From: JANSYL01 sp963921255
GTDB taxonomy: Bacteria; Pseudomonadota; Alphaproteobacteria; Rhodobacterales; Rhodobacteraceae
Length of the DNA stretch: 64,000 nt
Direction of reading: 5' to 3'
NCBI GenBank assembly: GCA_963921255.3
Contig: CAWUEW020000003.1
Span: forward strand, 372,001 to 436,000
The notes under the pieces were generated by a model that saw only the letters and a list, made by a program, of their open reading frames with translations, did not search any database and was not told the origin of the DNA. How positions within the stretch are numbered: the first letter of the stretch is position 1; each line of letters begins with the position of its first letter. Shown in pieces: positions 16,531-24,942 of the stretch. Both the position numbers and the translations under genes were made by a program.

Positions 16531-17409
16531 ATGCCGAGCCTCAAGGACCTTAAAAACCGGATCGAGTCGGTCAAATCGACCCGCAAGATCACCAAGGCGA
16601 TGCAAATGGTCGCCGCTGCGAAACTGCGCCGGGCGCAGGACGCAGCGGAGGCCGCACGCCCTTATGCCGAGCGCATGGAAGCCGTCATGGGCGGCTTGGC
16701 CCAGGCGGTCGGCACCGGCGACAGCGCCCCGCGCCTGCTGGCAGGCACGGGCAAAGACCACGTTCATCTGCTGGTCGTCATGACCGCCGAACGCGGTCTG
16801 TGCGGTGGCTTCAATTCGACCATCGTGCGCCTCGCGCGTGCCAAGGCGGATGAGCTTCTGGCCGCTGGCAAGACGATCAAGATCCTGACCGTTGGCAAAA
16901 AAGGCCGGGAACAGATCAAACGGGACTACGGACAGTATTTCGTCGGTCACGTCGATCTGAGCGAAGTGAAGCGCATCGGGTATTCCAATGCCGCGGATAT
17001 CGCCTCGGACATTTTGGGCCGCTTCGACGCGGAAGAGTTCGACGTTTGCACGATCTTCTTCAACCGCTTCCAATCGGTGATCAGCCAGGTTCCGACAGCG
17101 ACCCAGGTCATTCCGGCCAGCTTCGATGCTCCGGAAGACGCCGACGGGGACGCAACGCTCTATGATTACGAGCCGTCGGAAGAGGCCGTTCTGGAAGATC
17201 TTTTGCCGCGCGGTGTGGCGACCCAGATCTTCACCGCTCTGTTGGAAAACGGCGCGTCCGAACAAGGGGCGCGGATGTCCGCGATGGACAACGCCACCCG
17301 CAACGCGGGCGACATGATCGAACGTCTGACCATCGAATACAACCGCTCGCGCCAGGCCGTTATCACCAGCGAGCTGATCGAAATTATCTCGGGCGCCGAG
17401 GCGCTCTAA
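16531..17409 (+). CDS. atpG: F1 ATP synthase subunit gamma
   Basis: 292 residues, normal length. N-terminal MPSLKDLKNRIESVKSTRKITKAMQMVAAAKLRRAQ and C-terminal ARMSAMDNATRNAGDMIERLTIEYNRSRQAVITSELIEIISGAEAL (read in two overlapping halves) are the paired coiled-coil helices of the central rotor. The internal TAERGLCGGFN segment near residue 88 is also diagnostic. The subunit turns inside the alpha3beta3 ring and couples proton flow to ATP synthesis. It has a good Shine-Dalgarno sequence (AAGGGGAC) and sits between atpA and atpD. Confidence 0.96.
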   Translation: MPSLKDLKNRIESVKSTRKITKAMQMVAAAKLRRAQDAAEAARPYAERMEAVMGGLAQAVGTGDSAPRLLAGTGKDHVHLLVVMTAERGLCGGFNSTIVRLARAKADELLAAGKTIKILTVGKKGREQIKRDYGQYFVGHVDLSEVKRIGYSNAADIASDILGRFDAEEFDVCTIFFNRFQSVISQVPTATQVIPASFDAPEDADGDATLYDYEPSEEAVLEDLLPRGVATQIFTALLENGASEQGARMSAMDNATRNAGDMIERLTIEYNRSRQAVITSELIEIISGAEAL

Positions 17410-17431
17410 GACAACCCGGAGACACGACACC

Positions 17432-18856
17432 ATGGCAAATGCAAAGGGTAAAATCACCCAAGTGATCGGCGCCGTCGTCGACGTTCAATTCGACGACCAC
17501 CTGCCCGAGATTCTGAACGCGCTGGAATGTGACAACGGCGGCAAGCGCCTCGTCCTCGAAGTGGCACAGCACCTTGGCGAAGGCACCGTGCGGACCATCG
17601 CAATGGACGCGACCGAAGGCCTCGTCCGCGGTCAGGACGTCACCGATACGGCTGGCCCGATCTCGGTTCCGGTCGGCAACGCGACGCTTGGCCGTATCCT
17701 GAACGTCGTTGGCGAGCCCGTCGATGAAGGTGGCCCGGTCAACGCCGATGAAAGCCGCCCGATCCACCAGCCGGCGCCTGAATTCAATGACCAGTCGACC
17801 GAGTCGGAAATCCTCGTGACCGGTATCAAGGTTGTGGACCTGCTGGCCCCCTACTCCAAGGGCGGCAAGATCGGCCTCTTCGGCGGTGCCGGCGTGGGCA
17901 AGACGGTTCTCATCATGGAACTGATCAACAACATCGCAAAAGTGCACTCGGGCTTCTCGGTGTTCGCGGGTGTTGGCGAACGGACCCGTGAAGGCAACGA
18001 CCTGTACCACGAGATGATCGAATCCAACGTGATCAAGCCGGACAACCTCGAAGAATCGCAGGTGGCTCTGGTTTACGGTCAGATGAACGAACCTCCGGGG
18101 GCCCGCGCACGTGTGGCTCTGACCGGTCTGACGCTGGCCGAACAGTTCCGCGACCAGTCCGGGACCGACGTTCTGTTCTTCGTCGACAACATCTTCCGCT
18201 TCACGCAGGCAGGCTCCGAGGTGTCGGCGCTTCTGGGTCGTATCCCCTCTGCTGTGGGCTACCAGCCGACGCTGGCCACCGACATGGGCGCGATGCAGGA
18301 ACGCATCACCTCGACGAAGCAAGGCTCGATCACCTCGATCCAGGCCGTCTACGTTCCCGCGGATGACTTGACCGACCCGGCCCCGGCCACGACCTTCGCC
18401 CACCTCGACGCAACGACCGTTCTGTCGCGCGCCATCTCCGAGCTCGGGATCTACCCGGCTGTTGACCCGCTCGACAGCTCGTCGCGCCTGATGGACCCGC
18501 AGATCGTCGGTGAGGAACACTACCAGGTGGCACGTGACGTGCAGGGCATCCTGCAGCGCTACAAGTCGCTTCAGGACATCATCGCGATCCTCGGCATGGA
18601 CGAACTGTCGGAAGAGGATAAGCTGACCGTGGCCCGCGCCCGGAAAATCCAGCGTTTCCTCAGCCAGCCGTTCGACGTGGCCAAGGTCTTCACCGGATCT
18701 GACGGTGTGCAGGTGCCGCTTGATGTCACCATCGCGTCGTTCAAGGCGGTTGTCGCCGGCGAATACGATCACCTGCCCGAGGGCGCCTTCTACATGGTTG
18801 GCGGCATCGACGAAGTGATCGCCAAAGCCGAGAAAATGGCGGCGGAAGCCGCCTAA
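17432..18856 (+). CDS. atpD: F1 ATP synthase subunit beta
   Basis: 474 residues. Catalytic features: P-loop GGAGVGKTVLIMEL near residue 152, GERTREGNDLYHEM near 190, Walker B LFFVDNIFRFTQAGSE near 250, and the signature PAVDPLDSSSRLMDP near 345. It holds the catalytic nucleotide sites of F1. It lies 22 bp after atpG and 12 bp before atpC with a clear ribosome site (CCCGGAGAC). Confidence 0.98.
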   Translation: MANAKGKITQVIGAVVDVQFDDHLPEILNALECDNGGKRLVLEVAQHLGEGTVRTIAMDATEGLVRGQDVTDTAGPISVPVGNATLGRILNVVGEPVDEGGPVNADESRPIHQPAPEFNDQSTESEILVTGIKVVDLLAPYSKGGKIGLFGGAGVGKTVLIMELINNIAKVHSGFSVFAGVGERTREGNDLYHEMIESNVIKPDNLEESQVALVYGQMNEPPGARARVALTGLTLAEQFRDQSGTDVLFFVDNIFRFTQAGSEVSALLGRIPSAVGYQPTLATDMGAMQERITSTKQGSITSIQAVYVPADDLTDPAPATTFAHLDATTVLSRAISELGIYPAVDPLDSSSRLMDPQIVGEEHYQVARDVQGILQRYKSLQDIIAILGMDELSEEDKLTVARARKIQRFLSQPFDVAKVFTGSDGVQVPLDVTIASFKAVVAGEYDHLPEGAFYMVGGIDEVIAKAEKMAAEAA

Positions 18857-18868
18857 GGAGGGCCTTGA

Positions 18869-19270
18869 ATGGCTGACAAAATGCAATTCGATCTGGTGTC
18901 GCCAGAACGCCGCCTGGCCTCGATGGAGGTCAGTGCGGTCCAGATCCCCGGCGCGGACGGGGATCTGACGGCCATGCCCGACCATGCACCGATGATTACC
19001 ACCTTGCGCCCCGGTATCCTGAAGATCGAAGGCGCCGACGGTGGGGACGGGGACCAGTCCTATTTCGTGACGGGTGGCTTTGCGGATGTCGCAGGGCCAT
19101 CGACCACGATCCTGGCCGAACAGGCGATGCCGGTTGCCGAAGTTACGGCAGACGTCATGGACGGTCTGATCGCAGACGCGACAGCGAAGCGCGATGCCGC
19201 TTCGGCCGACGCGGCGGACGCTGCGGCCAAATTCCTGGCCGATCTCGTCGCGGCCAAGGAGGCCCTCTAA
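18869..19270 (+). CDS. atpC: F1 ATP synthase subunit epsilon
   Basis: 133 residues. The N-terminal beta-sandwich (MQFDLVSPERRLASMEVSAVQIPGADGDLTAMPDHAPMI, shown here as the start of the family profile) is followed by a short Ala/Asp-rich helical tail. Epsilon links gamma to the c-ring and can inhibit ATP hydrolysis. The ribosome site AAGGAGGGCC is one of the strongest in the window. It is the last gene of the operon and is followed by an intrinsic terminator. Confidence 0.93.
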   Translation: MADKMQFDLVSPERRLASMEVSAVQIPGADGDLTAMPDHAPMITTLRPGILKIEGADGGDGDQSYFVTGGFADVAGPSTTILAEQAMPVAEVTADVMDGLIADATAKRDAASADAADAAAKFLADLVAAKEAL

Positions 19271-19299
19271 GGCGCGCTTGCCCCTTAAAAACATGGCGT

Positions 19300-19336
19300 C
19301 GCCCGTTCACGCATCGTGAGCGGGCGATTTTTTTTT
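19300..19336 (+). terminator. Intrinsic terminator of the atp operon
   Basis: A hairpin with 11-bp arms at 19300-19310 and 19316-19326 (one G-T pair) and a CGCCCG/CGGGCG base is followed by a run of nine T at 19328-19336. It lies 30 bp after the atpC stop. Confidence 0.93.
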
Positions 19337-19424
19337 GGTCCGCCCTATTTTTGCCGACTTTCTTCGATAAGAACTCTCGAAGCGCGGGTGAGCAACGCCC
19401 GTTTCGAGCAGAACAGAGCGTAGA

Positions 19425-19775
19425 ATGAAGCGCCTAAGAAATTATCTAATCGGGGTCGATCAAGGGTCCAAGGTCATGTTCTCGGATTTCGAGGACCACG
19501 GCCCGATGTGGGTCGGCGAAGGCCCCCGCGAGGCGCGGGTAGCGCTCTCCTTTTCCGAAGCCTTTCGCGTTGCGCCGTCTGTTCAGGTGACGCTGTCGAT
19601 GTGGGACGTGGCGGACGGAACCAACCAACGCTCTGACCTGCGCGCAGAGAACGTCACCGAAACCGGATTTGACCTCGTCTTCCGTACATGGGGCGACAGC
19701 CGCGTGGCGCGCGTGCGTGGTGACTGGATGGCGATCGGTGAACTGGCCCATGAGGACGATTGGCAGCTCTACTAA
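19425..19775 (+). CDS. H-type lectin domain protein
   Basis: 116 residues, a single small domain. FEDHGPMWVGEGPREARVALSFSEAF, VQVTLSMWDVADGTN and FDLVFRTWGDSRVARVRGDWMAIGEL give the six-stranded pattern of the H-type lectin family (Helix pomatia agglutinin fold). There is no signal peptide, so it may be cytoplasmic. The ligand in bacteria is unknown. It stands alone after the atp terminator, a position also found in relatives from memory. Annotation rests on the conserved aromatic and Trp pattern. Confidence 0.8.
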   Translation: MKRLRNYLIGVDQGSKVMFSDFEDHGPMWVGEGPREARVALSFSEAFRVAPSVQVTLSMWDVADGTNQRSDLRAENVTETGFDLVFRTWGDSRVARVRGDWMAIGELAHEDDWQLY

Positions 19776-19840
19776 ACCGCGCGCCAAACGATCCCAAACC
19801 GTTGTGAACCAGAGACCGGAATGCGTGCCGGACCGAGCGT

Positions 19841-20023
19841 CTAATTGTGCGGGGGGCTTATGTGCGAGAAGTCCGCCGGAAACGGCACGGCGCCTATATT
19901 GGGTCCGTTGCCCAACCAGTCTCCACCACCGCCTCCACCTTTTCCTTTGTCACCGGCCGCGGCGGCCGTGCTCATGGCGGCGATCCCGACGGCAAGGATC
20001 AAGAGGGTCAACTTGGATTTCAT
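19841..20023 (-). CDS. Secreted mini-protein 1 (GG-x-WL-x-NG family)
   Basis: 60 residues from the ATG at 20023, with AAAGGA 8 bases upstream. A signal peptide (MKSKLTLLILAVGIAAMSTA, cleavage after about residue 23) is followed by a Lys/Gly stretch GDKGKGGGGGG and the tail DWLGNGPNIGAV. The same tail pattern occurs in the proteins at 20112-20267 and 21007-21177. I recognise no described family. Longer frames through this region lack a plausible start. It is probably exported to the periplasm or medium and is the last gene of the cluster. Confidence 0.75.
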   Translation of the reverse strand: MKSKLTLLILAVGIAAMSTAAAAGDKGKGGGGGGDWLGNGPNIGAVPFPADFSHISPPHN

Positions 20024-20111
20024 GTCATCGTCCTTTGATTGCGATTCGGGATGCGCAAGGGGTCGCGGCCGCGCCGCGACACCCGCTGTCAGTCTGCCCG
20101 ATCGCGTGGAA

Positions 20112-20267
20112 TTACTGCGCTTTGTGGAAGGCAACCGCGCCCAGGACCAGCCCGTTGTTGAGCCAGCCGCCGCCGCTTGGGGTGCCTTTCTTTCCGGCAT
20201 AGCTTGCGGTGGCTCCCATGACGGCCAGCGTCGATGCGATAAGCGCGATGGCAAATGTCTTCTTCAT
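20112..20267 (-). CDS. Secreted mini-protein 2 (GG-x-WL-x-NG family)
   Basis: 51 residues from the ATG at 20267 with a clear GAGGAAG ribosome site. The signal peptide MKKTFAIALIASTLAVMGAT ends near ASYA (residue 24), leaving a mature part of about 27 residues: GKKGTPSGGGWLNNG and then VLGAVAFHKAQ. The GG-x-WL-x-NG-x3-GA spacing is identical to that in the two other mini-proteins of the cluster. Function unknown; a structural envelope peptide, toxin or signalling peptide are all possible. Confidence 0.75.
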   Translation of the reverse strand: MKKTFAIALIASTLAVMGATASYAGKKGTPSGGGWLNNGLVLGAVAFHKAQ

Positions 20268-20374
20268 GATCTTCCTCTCTCACATGCGCCAATACACTGA
20301 AGGGTCCCATTGGACGGCGTGGCGCGCGCCGTCCGGGGATCGGAGCGGGCGGCCAGCTTGGGGGGACCGTCCCG

Positions 20375-21010
20375 TTATTCATTCCAAAGCACCACGGTCG
20401 GCCATGGCCCGGCGCGGTTCAGGCGTTCCGGGCAGGAGCGGGCCACATGAGCCGCACCGGCGTCGGTGCGGGTTCGGAACACCACCACAGCCCCGTCCGG
20501 TGACCATCCGGCCTCGATCCTGTCGCCGGGCGGCAGACCCGCCGCGGCGATGGGCCGTATCTGAATGCCCGGGCGCGTGGTCGCCGTTCCATCGCCGCAA
20601 TAGTCTGCCCGCACCATCCGAATGCAGGAGAGGTGTTGCGCGCGCCCCAGATCGCCGGCCCAGGGCCGAAACCCATGCCGGATACACTTGGCAAGCGCAC
20701 CCCCGGGGCAGGCCACAGAAAATCCGCCGGCGGTCCAATGCCCAGACGCATCCCAGGTGCCGGCAACCACGTAGACCCACGGCGGGTCGGTTCCGGTCTC
20801 TGGGGGGCAAACCGGGGTGCCATCGGCAAATCGCAACCTGAAGCGCGTGTCGCCGTTGGCCTCCCGGTTCTCCTCCACCACGACAAGACTGGGCTCCTGT
20901 CGCAGCAAAGACTCGGCTGGAATCGTGGGCGGATCGGGCAAGGCTGCCGATGGGAAGACCGGCAAAAGCGCAGCCAGACCCCACCCCCGCAGCCTTACCA
21001 CTTGGTTCAC
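20375..21010 (-). CDS. ADYC domain-containing secreted protein
   Basis: 211 residues from the GTG at 21010, which overlaps the TGA of mini-protein 3 (GTGA), so translation is coupled. A hydrophobic N-terminal segment with an AALP-type cleavage region suggests secretion. The domain carries several cysteines (VACPGGALAKCIRHGFRP, then SCIRMVRADYCGDG), including the ADYC motif that names the family, and ends WPTVVLWNE. The ADYC domain has no assigned function. An alternative start further upstream would overlap mini-protein 3 completely and is less likely. Confidence 0.78.
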   Translation of the reverse strand: MNQVVRLRGWGLAALLPVFPSAALPDPPTIPAESLLRQEPSLVVVEENREANGDTRFRLRFADGTPVCPPETGTDPPWVYVVAGTWDASGHWTAGGFSVACPGGALAKCIRHGFRPWAGDLGRAQHLSCIRMVRADYCGDGTATTRPGIQIRPIAAAGLPPGDRIEAGWSPDGAVVVFRTRTDAGAAHVARSCPERLNRAGPWPTVVLWNE

Positions 21011-21177
21011 CTCGGTGCGATGTAGGCGATTGCCCCAAGGTCCGGCCCGTTTCCAAGCCATGTTCCACCGGTGCCCGGTTTGTCCTTCTTGGGGGGGGCG
21101 TCTTCCGCCCATGCGTTCACCGGAACGACGGCCAACAAGCCGCCAAGTACGAGTGCAGACACCAGTCCCTTAACCAT
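21007..21177 (-). CDS. Secreted mini-protein 3 (GG-x-WL-x-NG family)
   Basis: 56 residues from the ATG at 21177 with GAGGGGA upstream. A signal peptide (MVKGLVSALVLGGLLAVVPV, cleavage near AWA-ED) is followed by a Lys/Pro linker and the tail GTGGTWLGNGPDLGAIAY. It is the first gene of the cluster, overlaps the ADYC gene by 4 bases and shares its tail with two genes downstream. The longer minus-strand frame beginning at 21240 lacks a ribosome site and signal peptide, so the internal start is preferred. Confidence 0.75.
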   Translation of the reverse strand: MVKGLVSALVLGGLLAVVPVNAWAEDAPPKKDKPGTGGTWLGNGPDLGAIAYIAPR

Positions 21178-21318
21178 TCTGGATCCCCTCAGATCGTTAA
21201 ATCCAAGGGGCCAGCGTAGGGCCGACTCGCGCCGCCACAAAATGCGCTGACGCAGGGTGGTTAAGCAAATTTTAAGGAATGGGCCGTGCCGGCATCCAGG
21301 GATGCGCGTGTCCGACTG

Positions 21319-22347
21319 TCACCGACCCCACATGCCTTTGGGGTAGAGGCCCTCGTAGATCGGCACCAAGGATTTGGTGTCAAACAGCGACGACACGCTC
21401 GTCCCGCTCCAGATGTTCACGATGGATTGTGCGAACATGGGCGCGGTGGGCACAACCCGGATATTGGCGCAGGCCGCGGCATCCTCGGTGGCCTCGATGG
21501 TGTCCGTGATGACCAGGGATTTCAGGACCGATCCGGAAGTCCGCTCGACCGCCGGACCGCTCAGAACGCCGTGCGTCGTATAGGCGTGCACCTCGGTCGC
21601 GCCGGCCTCCATCAATGTGTCGGCGGCCTTGCAGAGCGTGCCGGCCGTGTCACAGATGTCGTCGACGATGATACATTTGTAGTCTTTGACATCACCGATC
21701 ACCGTCATGCCGGCGACCTCGCCTGCCTTCTCGCGGCGCTTGTCGACGATCGCCAGCGGCGCGCCGATGCGGATTGCCAATTCGCGGGCCCGCGCCACGC
21801 CGCCAACGTCGGGCGAGATGACCATCACATCGGACATATCCCCGTTGAACTGGTGCAGAATATCGAGCGCGAAAATGGGCGAGGCATAGAGGTTGTCGAC
21901 CGGCATGTCGAAGAACCCCTGAATCTGTGCCGCGTGCAGATCCATCGTCAGAATGCGTTCAATGCCGCCTGAGGTCATCATGTTGGCCACCAGCTTGGCC
22001 GTGATCGGCGTGCGGGCCTTGGTGCGGCGGTCCTGACGGGCATAGCCGAAATACGGGATCACCGCGGTGATGCGGCTGGCGGACGACCGGCGCAGCGCGT
22101 CGGCCATGATCAGCAATTCCATCAGGTTGTCGTTGGCCGGTTTGGAGGTCGGCTGGATGATGAACATGTCCTCGCCCCGGACATTTTCGTAGACCTCGAC
22201 AAAGATTTCCTGGTCGTTGAACCGTTCAACGCGCGCATCGACCAAGCCCACTTGCATCCCCCGATGCATCGACATCCGCCGTGCGATGGCCTCGGCCAGC
22301 GGTCGGTTTGCGTTTCCGGAAATGAGCTTTGGGTCTTGTGCCGGCAT
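21319..22347 (-). CDS. prs: Ribose-phosphate pyrophosphokinase
   Basis: 342 residues from the ATG at 22347 (MPAQDPKLISGN); the 25-codon extension upstream does not fit the family. It contains FNDQEIFVEVYENVRGEDMFIIQ, DLHAAQIQGFFD and the PRPP loop VDDICDTAGTLCKAA near residue 225. It makes PRPP from ribose-5-phosphate and ATP for nucleotide, histidine, tryptophan and NAD synthesis. It is monocistronic, and divergent from the isomerase gene at 22467. Confidence 0.96.
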   Translation of the reverse strand: MPAQDPKLISGNANRPLAEAIARRMSMHRGMQVGLVDARVERFNDQEIFVEVYENVRGEDMFIIQPTSKPANDNLMELLIMADALRRSSASRITAVIPYFGYARQDRRTKARTPITAKLVANMMTSGGIERILTMDLHAAQIQGFFDMPVDNLYASPIFALDILHQFNGDMSDVMVISPDVGGVARARELAIRIGAPLAIVDKRREKAGEVAGMTVIGDVKDYKCIIVDDICDTAGTLCKAADTLMEAGATEVHAYTTHGVLSGPAVERTSGSVLKSLVITDTIEATEDAAACANIRVVPTAPMFAQSIVNIWSGTSVSSLFDTKSLVPIYEGLYPKGMWGR

Positions 22348-22466
22348 CCAGTGTGTCCCCTTGGTTTGGCAGCGTTCCGGGGCCCCCACCTGACCTCGGA
22401 TTGTGTTGACACCCCCTAGCACCCGGCTAGGGTCCGCGCAAAGCCAAAACGGGGAGGGGCACCACC

Positions 22467-23066
22467 ATGGCCCATATCGATTACTACTTCGCGACCGTGT
22501 CGCCGTTTACCTACATCGCCGGGACCCGGATGGAGGAGATCGCCGCCAAACATGGGGCCACGATCACCTACAAACCGCTGGACGTCATTTCGCTCTTTGG
22601 TCGCACCGGCGGCGTCCCCCCGAAAGACCGCCATCCGGCGCGCCAGGCCTACCGGCTCGAGGAACTTCGCCGTCAGGCCGTGAAGGCGGGACGCCCGATC
22701 AACCTCAAGCCCGCTTTCTGGCCCACGAACCCGGCCCCGGCCTCCTACGTGATCATCAAGGCGCAGAAGGCCAATGCGGGTGATCTGGGCAAACTGGTTG
22801 CCACCATCACCTCGAAATGTTGGGCCGAGGAAAAGAACATCGCCGAAGATGACGTGATCCGCGAAGCTTTGGGCGAGGCCGGGTTCGATCCGGCGCTGGC
22901 AGATGGCATGATGATGGAAGAGGCCGAAGAATACGCCGCCAACCTCGAAGAGGCCGTGACACGTGACGTGTTTGGCGCGCCGTTCTATGTCGTTGATGGG
23001 ACGGAACATTTCTGGGGTCAGGACCGGATCGAAGATCTGGATCTCTTCTTGTCCGGGAAGCTGTGA
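22467..23066 (+). CDS. 2-hydroxychromene-2-carboxylate isomerase-like DsbA-family protein
   Basis: 199 residues of thioredoxin/kappa-GST fold. The N-terminal YYFATVSPFTYIAG places Ser where DsbA has the first catalytic Cys, as in the glutathione-dependent HCCA isomerases. PTNPAPASYVIIKAQ and GAPFYVVDGTEHFWGQDRIEDL are typical C-terminal signatures. True HCCA isomerases act in naphthalene catabolism, but no such pathway is nearby, so a general glutathione-dependent isomerase or transferase role is more likely. A strong GGGGAGGGG ribosome site is present. Its TGA overlaps the GTG start of the hydrolase. Confidence 0.85.
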   Translation: MAHIDYYFATVSPFTYIAGTRMEEIAAKHGATITYKPLDVISLFGRTGGVPPKDRHPARQAYRLEELRRQAVKAGRPINLKPAFWPTNPAPASYVIIKAQKANAGDLGKLVATITSKCWAEEKNIAEDDVIREALGEAGFDPALADGMMMEEAEEYAANLEEAVTRDVFGAPFYVVDGTEHFWGQDRIEDLDLFLSGKL

Positions 23067-23839
23067 CCGGCCGCACCCGGCACTGGGGCGACGGCCCCGA
23101 ACACGCCCTCCTCTTGCACTGCTCGCTTGCCCATTCCGGCGCATGGGATGGGGTTGCGCGCAGGCTTGGGGATCGCGTCGCATCCGCGGCGCCGGACCTT
23201 CTTGGCCACGGGCGGGCCGGCGACGGGGACCGAACGGCGGACTACCACGACCAGGTCACCGCACAGGCGGTGGCGCATCTTGGGGACGCGCCCACCCATG
23301 TCATTGGCCACAGCTTTGGCGCGACGGTTGCGCTCCGGTTGGCGATCGAGCATCCGGGCGCCGTCAAAAGCCTGACCTTGATCGAGCCGGTGCTTTTTGC
23401 GGCGGTCGCAGGCGCGCCAGCCTACGCCAGGCAGAGCCAGGATTTCGCGCCGTTCAACGCGGCCTGGGCCGCAGGTGATATCGAACGTGCAACCGCCCAT
23501 TTCATCGGAATGTGGGGCGATCAGACCCCGTTTGACGACCTGCCCCAAAAGCAGCGTGACTACCTGATGAAGACGGTCTGGGTTATTCGCGCCCAACATC
23601 CCGCGCTGTGGGAGGATCGGGCGCGTCTGCTGCCGCGTCTCGGATCGGTGACATGCCCTGTTCTCCTGATGGAGGGGGGCGCGTCCCCCCCGATCATTTC
23701 CGAGATCCTGTCGGCTTTGGCCCTGTCCTTGCCGGATGCGCAGCGCGCCACCATACCCGGCGCGCATCACATGGGGCCGATCACCCATCCGGGGCCATTT
23801 GCCGAAGCGATCGGGGATTTCATCACATCGGTTGCCTAG
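23063..23839 (+). CDS. Alpha/beta hydrolase
   Basis: 258 residues from a GTG overlapping the upstream stop (GTGA). It has the alpha/beta hydrolase layout: LLLHCSLAHSGAWDGVARRL at the N-terminus, the nucleophile elbow GHSFGA near residue 95, and a late Asp/His pair with the catalytic His in IPGAHHMGPITHPG near 235. The substrate is unknown; it is coupled to a GST-like isomerase and could process the same compounds. The TAG stop lies in one arm of the intergenic palindrome structure at 23836-23896. Confidence 0.85.
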   Translation: MTGRTRHWGDGPEHALLLHCSLAHSGAWDGVARRLGDRVASAAPDLLGHGRAGDGDRTADYHDQVTAQAVAHLGDAPTHVIGHSFGATVALRLAIEHPGAVKSLTLIEPVLFAAVAGAPAYARQSQDFAPFNAAWAAGDIERATAHFIGMWGDQTPFDDLPQKQRDYLMKTVWVIRAQHPALWEDRARLLPRLGSVTCPVLLMEGGASPPIISEILSALALSLPDAQRATIPGAHHMGPITHPGPFAEAIGDFITSVA

Positions 23840-23896
23840 GGCGGTCGGAAAATGGGCATTTTCCGGCTGCGGATTGTCGACAATCCGCGGCCCTAG
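23836..23896. terminator. Nested palindromes between convergent genes
   Basis: Outer arms CTAGGGC (23836-23842) and GCCCTAG (23890-23896) enclose two hairpins: 9-bp arms at 23846-23854/23857-23865, and a perfect 20-bp palindrome at 23869-23888. The outer arms contain both TAG stop codons of the converging genes. There are no T-runs. A transcription-ending or transcript-stabilising role for both strands is inferred. Confidence 0.6.
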
Positions 23897-24942
23897 CCGC
23901 GCCACGCCGCCAGAAGGGCCGCGACCTCGTCCGCCGATTTCGACCAGTCACAGACGATCCGGCACATCAGCAGGTCGTCCTCCTGGGCCGTATCCAACCC
24001 GTCGCCGGGATAGACGTAATAATAGGCCCCGGCCGCCTTGGCGCGTCTGTGCGCCGACGCCGGCAGCTTCAGAAACGCGAGGTTGGCGCCAGGCTCAAAA
24101 CAGATCTCTGCACCCGGGATGTCCTGCACTCCGGCCAGAACCTGCGCCAGGCGGGCATTGGCGGCGGTGGCCATCTCGTGCCAAAGGCCGCCCGTGGCAT
24201 AGGCCCCCATCTGCGCAGACAGGTAGCGGTGCTTCGAAAACAGATGCCCCCCGCGCTTGCGCCGCAGTTCCAGTTCCTTGCCCTTCTCGGGATCGAACAG
24301 CACCACGGCCTCGACCGCCATGCAGCCGTTCTTGGTACCGCCGAAGCTGACCGCGTCGATGCCCAGTTTCCACGTCATCTCGGCCGCGCTGCACCCCAAA
24401 GCGACACAGGCATTGGCGAACCGGGCCCCGTCGAGGTGCACGGGCAAGCCATGCGCCTTGGCAACCGACACCAAACGGCGCAAGTCCTCCAGGGAATAGA
24501 CGGTGCCTTTTTCGGTCACGTTGGTGATCGTCACGGGACCGGGCTGGATGCCATCCACGCCGCGGTCCAGGCAGGTTGCAATCTCGGCCTCCAGAAGTGC
24601 GGGGTCAATCTTGCCATTCGCGCCATCAATCAAGACCAACTTGCCGCCGGAATAGAACTCGGGCGCGCCACATTCGTCGGTTTCGAAATGGGCGGTGCGG
24701 TGGCAGAAGATGCCCTCCCACGGTTTGGCCAGCGTGGCCAGCGCGAGGGCGTTGGCGGCGGTTCCGGTTGACACGAATTCGACGACGGCCTCGGGGGCTT
24801 CAAACACGTCCCGGACGGCCGCCCGGGCCGCTTCGGTGATGGTGTCGACGCCGTAGGATGGCACATAGCCGGTGTTGGCCTCCCACACCGCCTGCATGAC
24901 GGTCGGATGGGCCGGGCCCGTGTTGTCGGACGCGAAAATCAT
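23893..24942 (-). CDS. ltaE: Low-specificity L-threonine aldolase
   Basis: 349 residues from the ATG at 24942 (MIFASDNTGPAHPTVMQAV); a longer frame reading to 25212 overlaps YcgN out of family. PLP fold-type I features are FVSTGTAANALALA, HLDGARFANACVALG and SFGGTKNGCMAVEAVV, the last carrying the PLP lysine near residue 200. It cleaves threonine (and phenylserine-type amino acids) to glycine and an aldehyde. The start overlaps the YcgN stop by ATGA, making it the last gene of a MaoC-ribF-YcgN-ltaE run. Confidence 0.93.
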   Translation of the reverse strand: MIFASDNTGPAHPTVMQAVWEANTGYVPSYGVDTITEAARAAVRDVFEAPEAVVEFVSTGTAANALALATLAKPWEGIFCHRTAHFETDECGAPEFYSGGKLVLIDGANGKIDPALLEAEIATCLDRGVDGIQPGPVTITNVTEKGTVYSLEDLRRLVSVAKAHGLPVHLDGARFANACVALGCSAAEMTWKLGIDAVSFGGTKNGCMAVEAVVLFDPEKGKELELRRKRGGHLFSKHRYLSAQMGAYATGGLWHEMATAANARLAQVLAGVQDIPGAEICFEPGANLAFLKLPASAHRRAKAAGAYYYVYPGDGLDTAQEDDLLMCRIVCDWSKSADEVAALLAAWRG

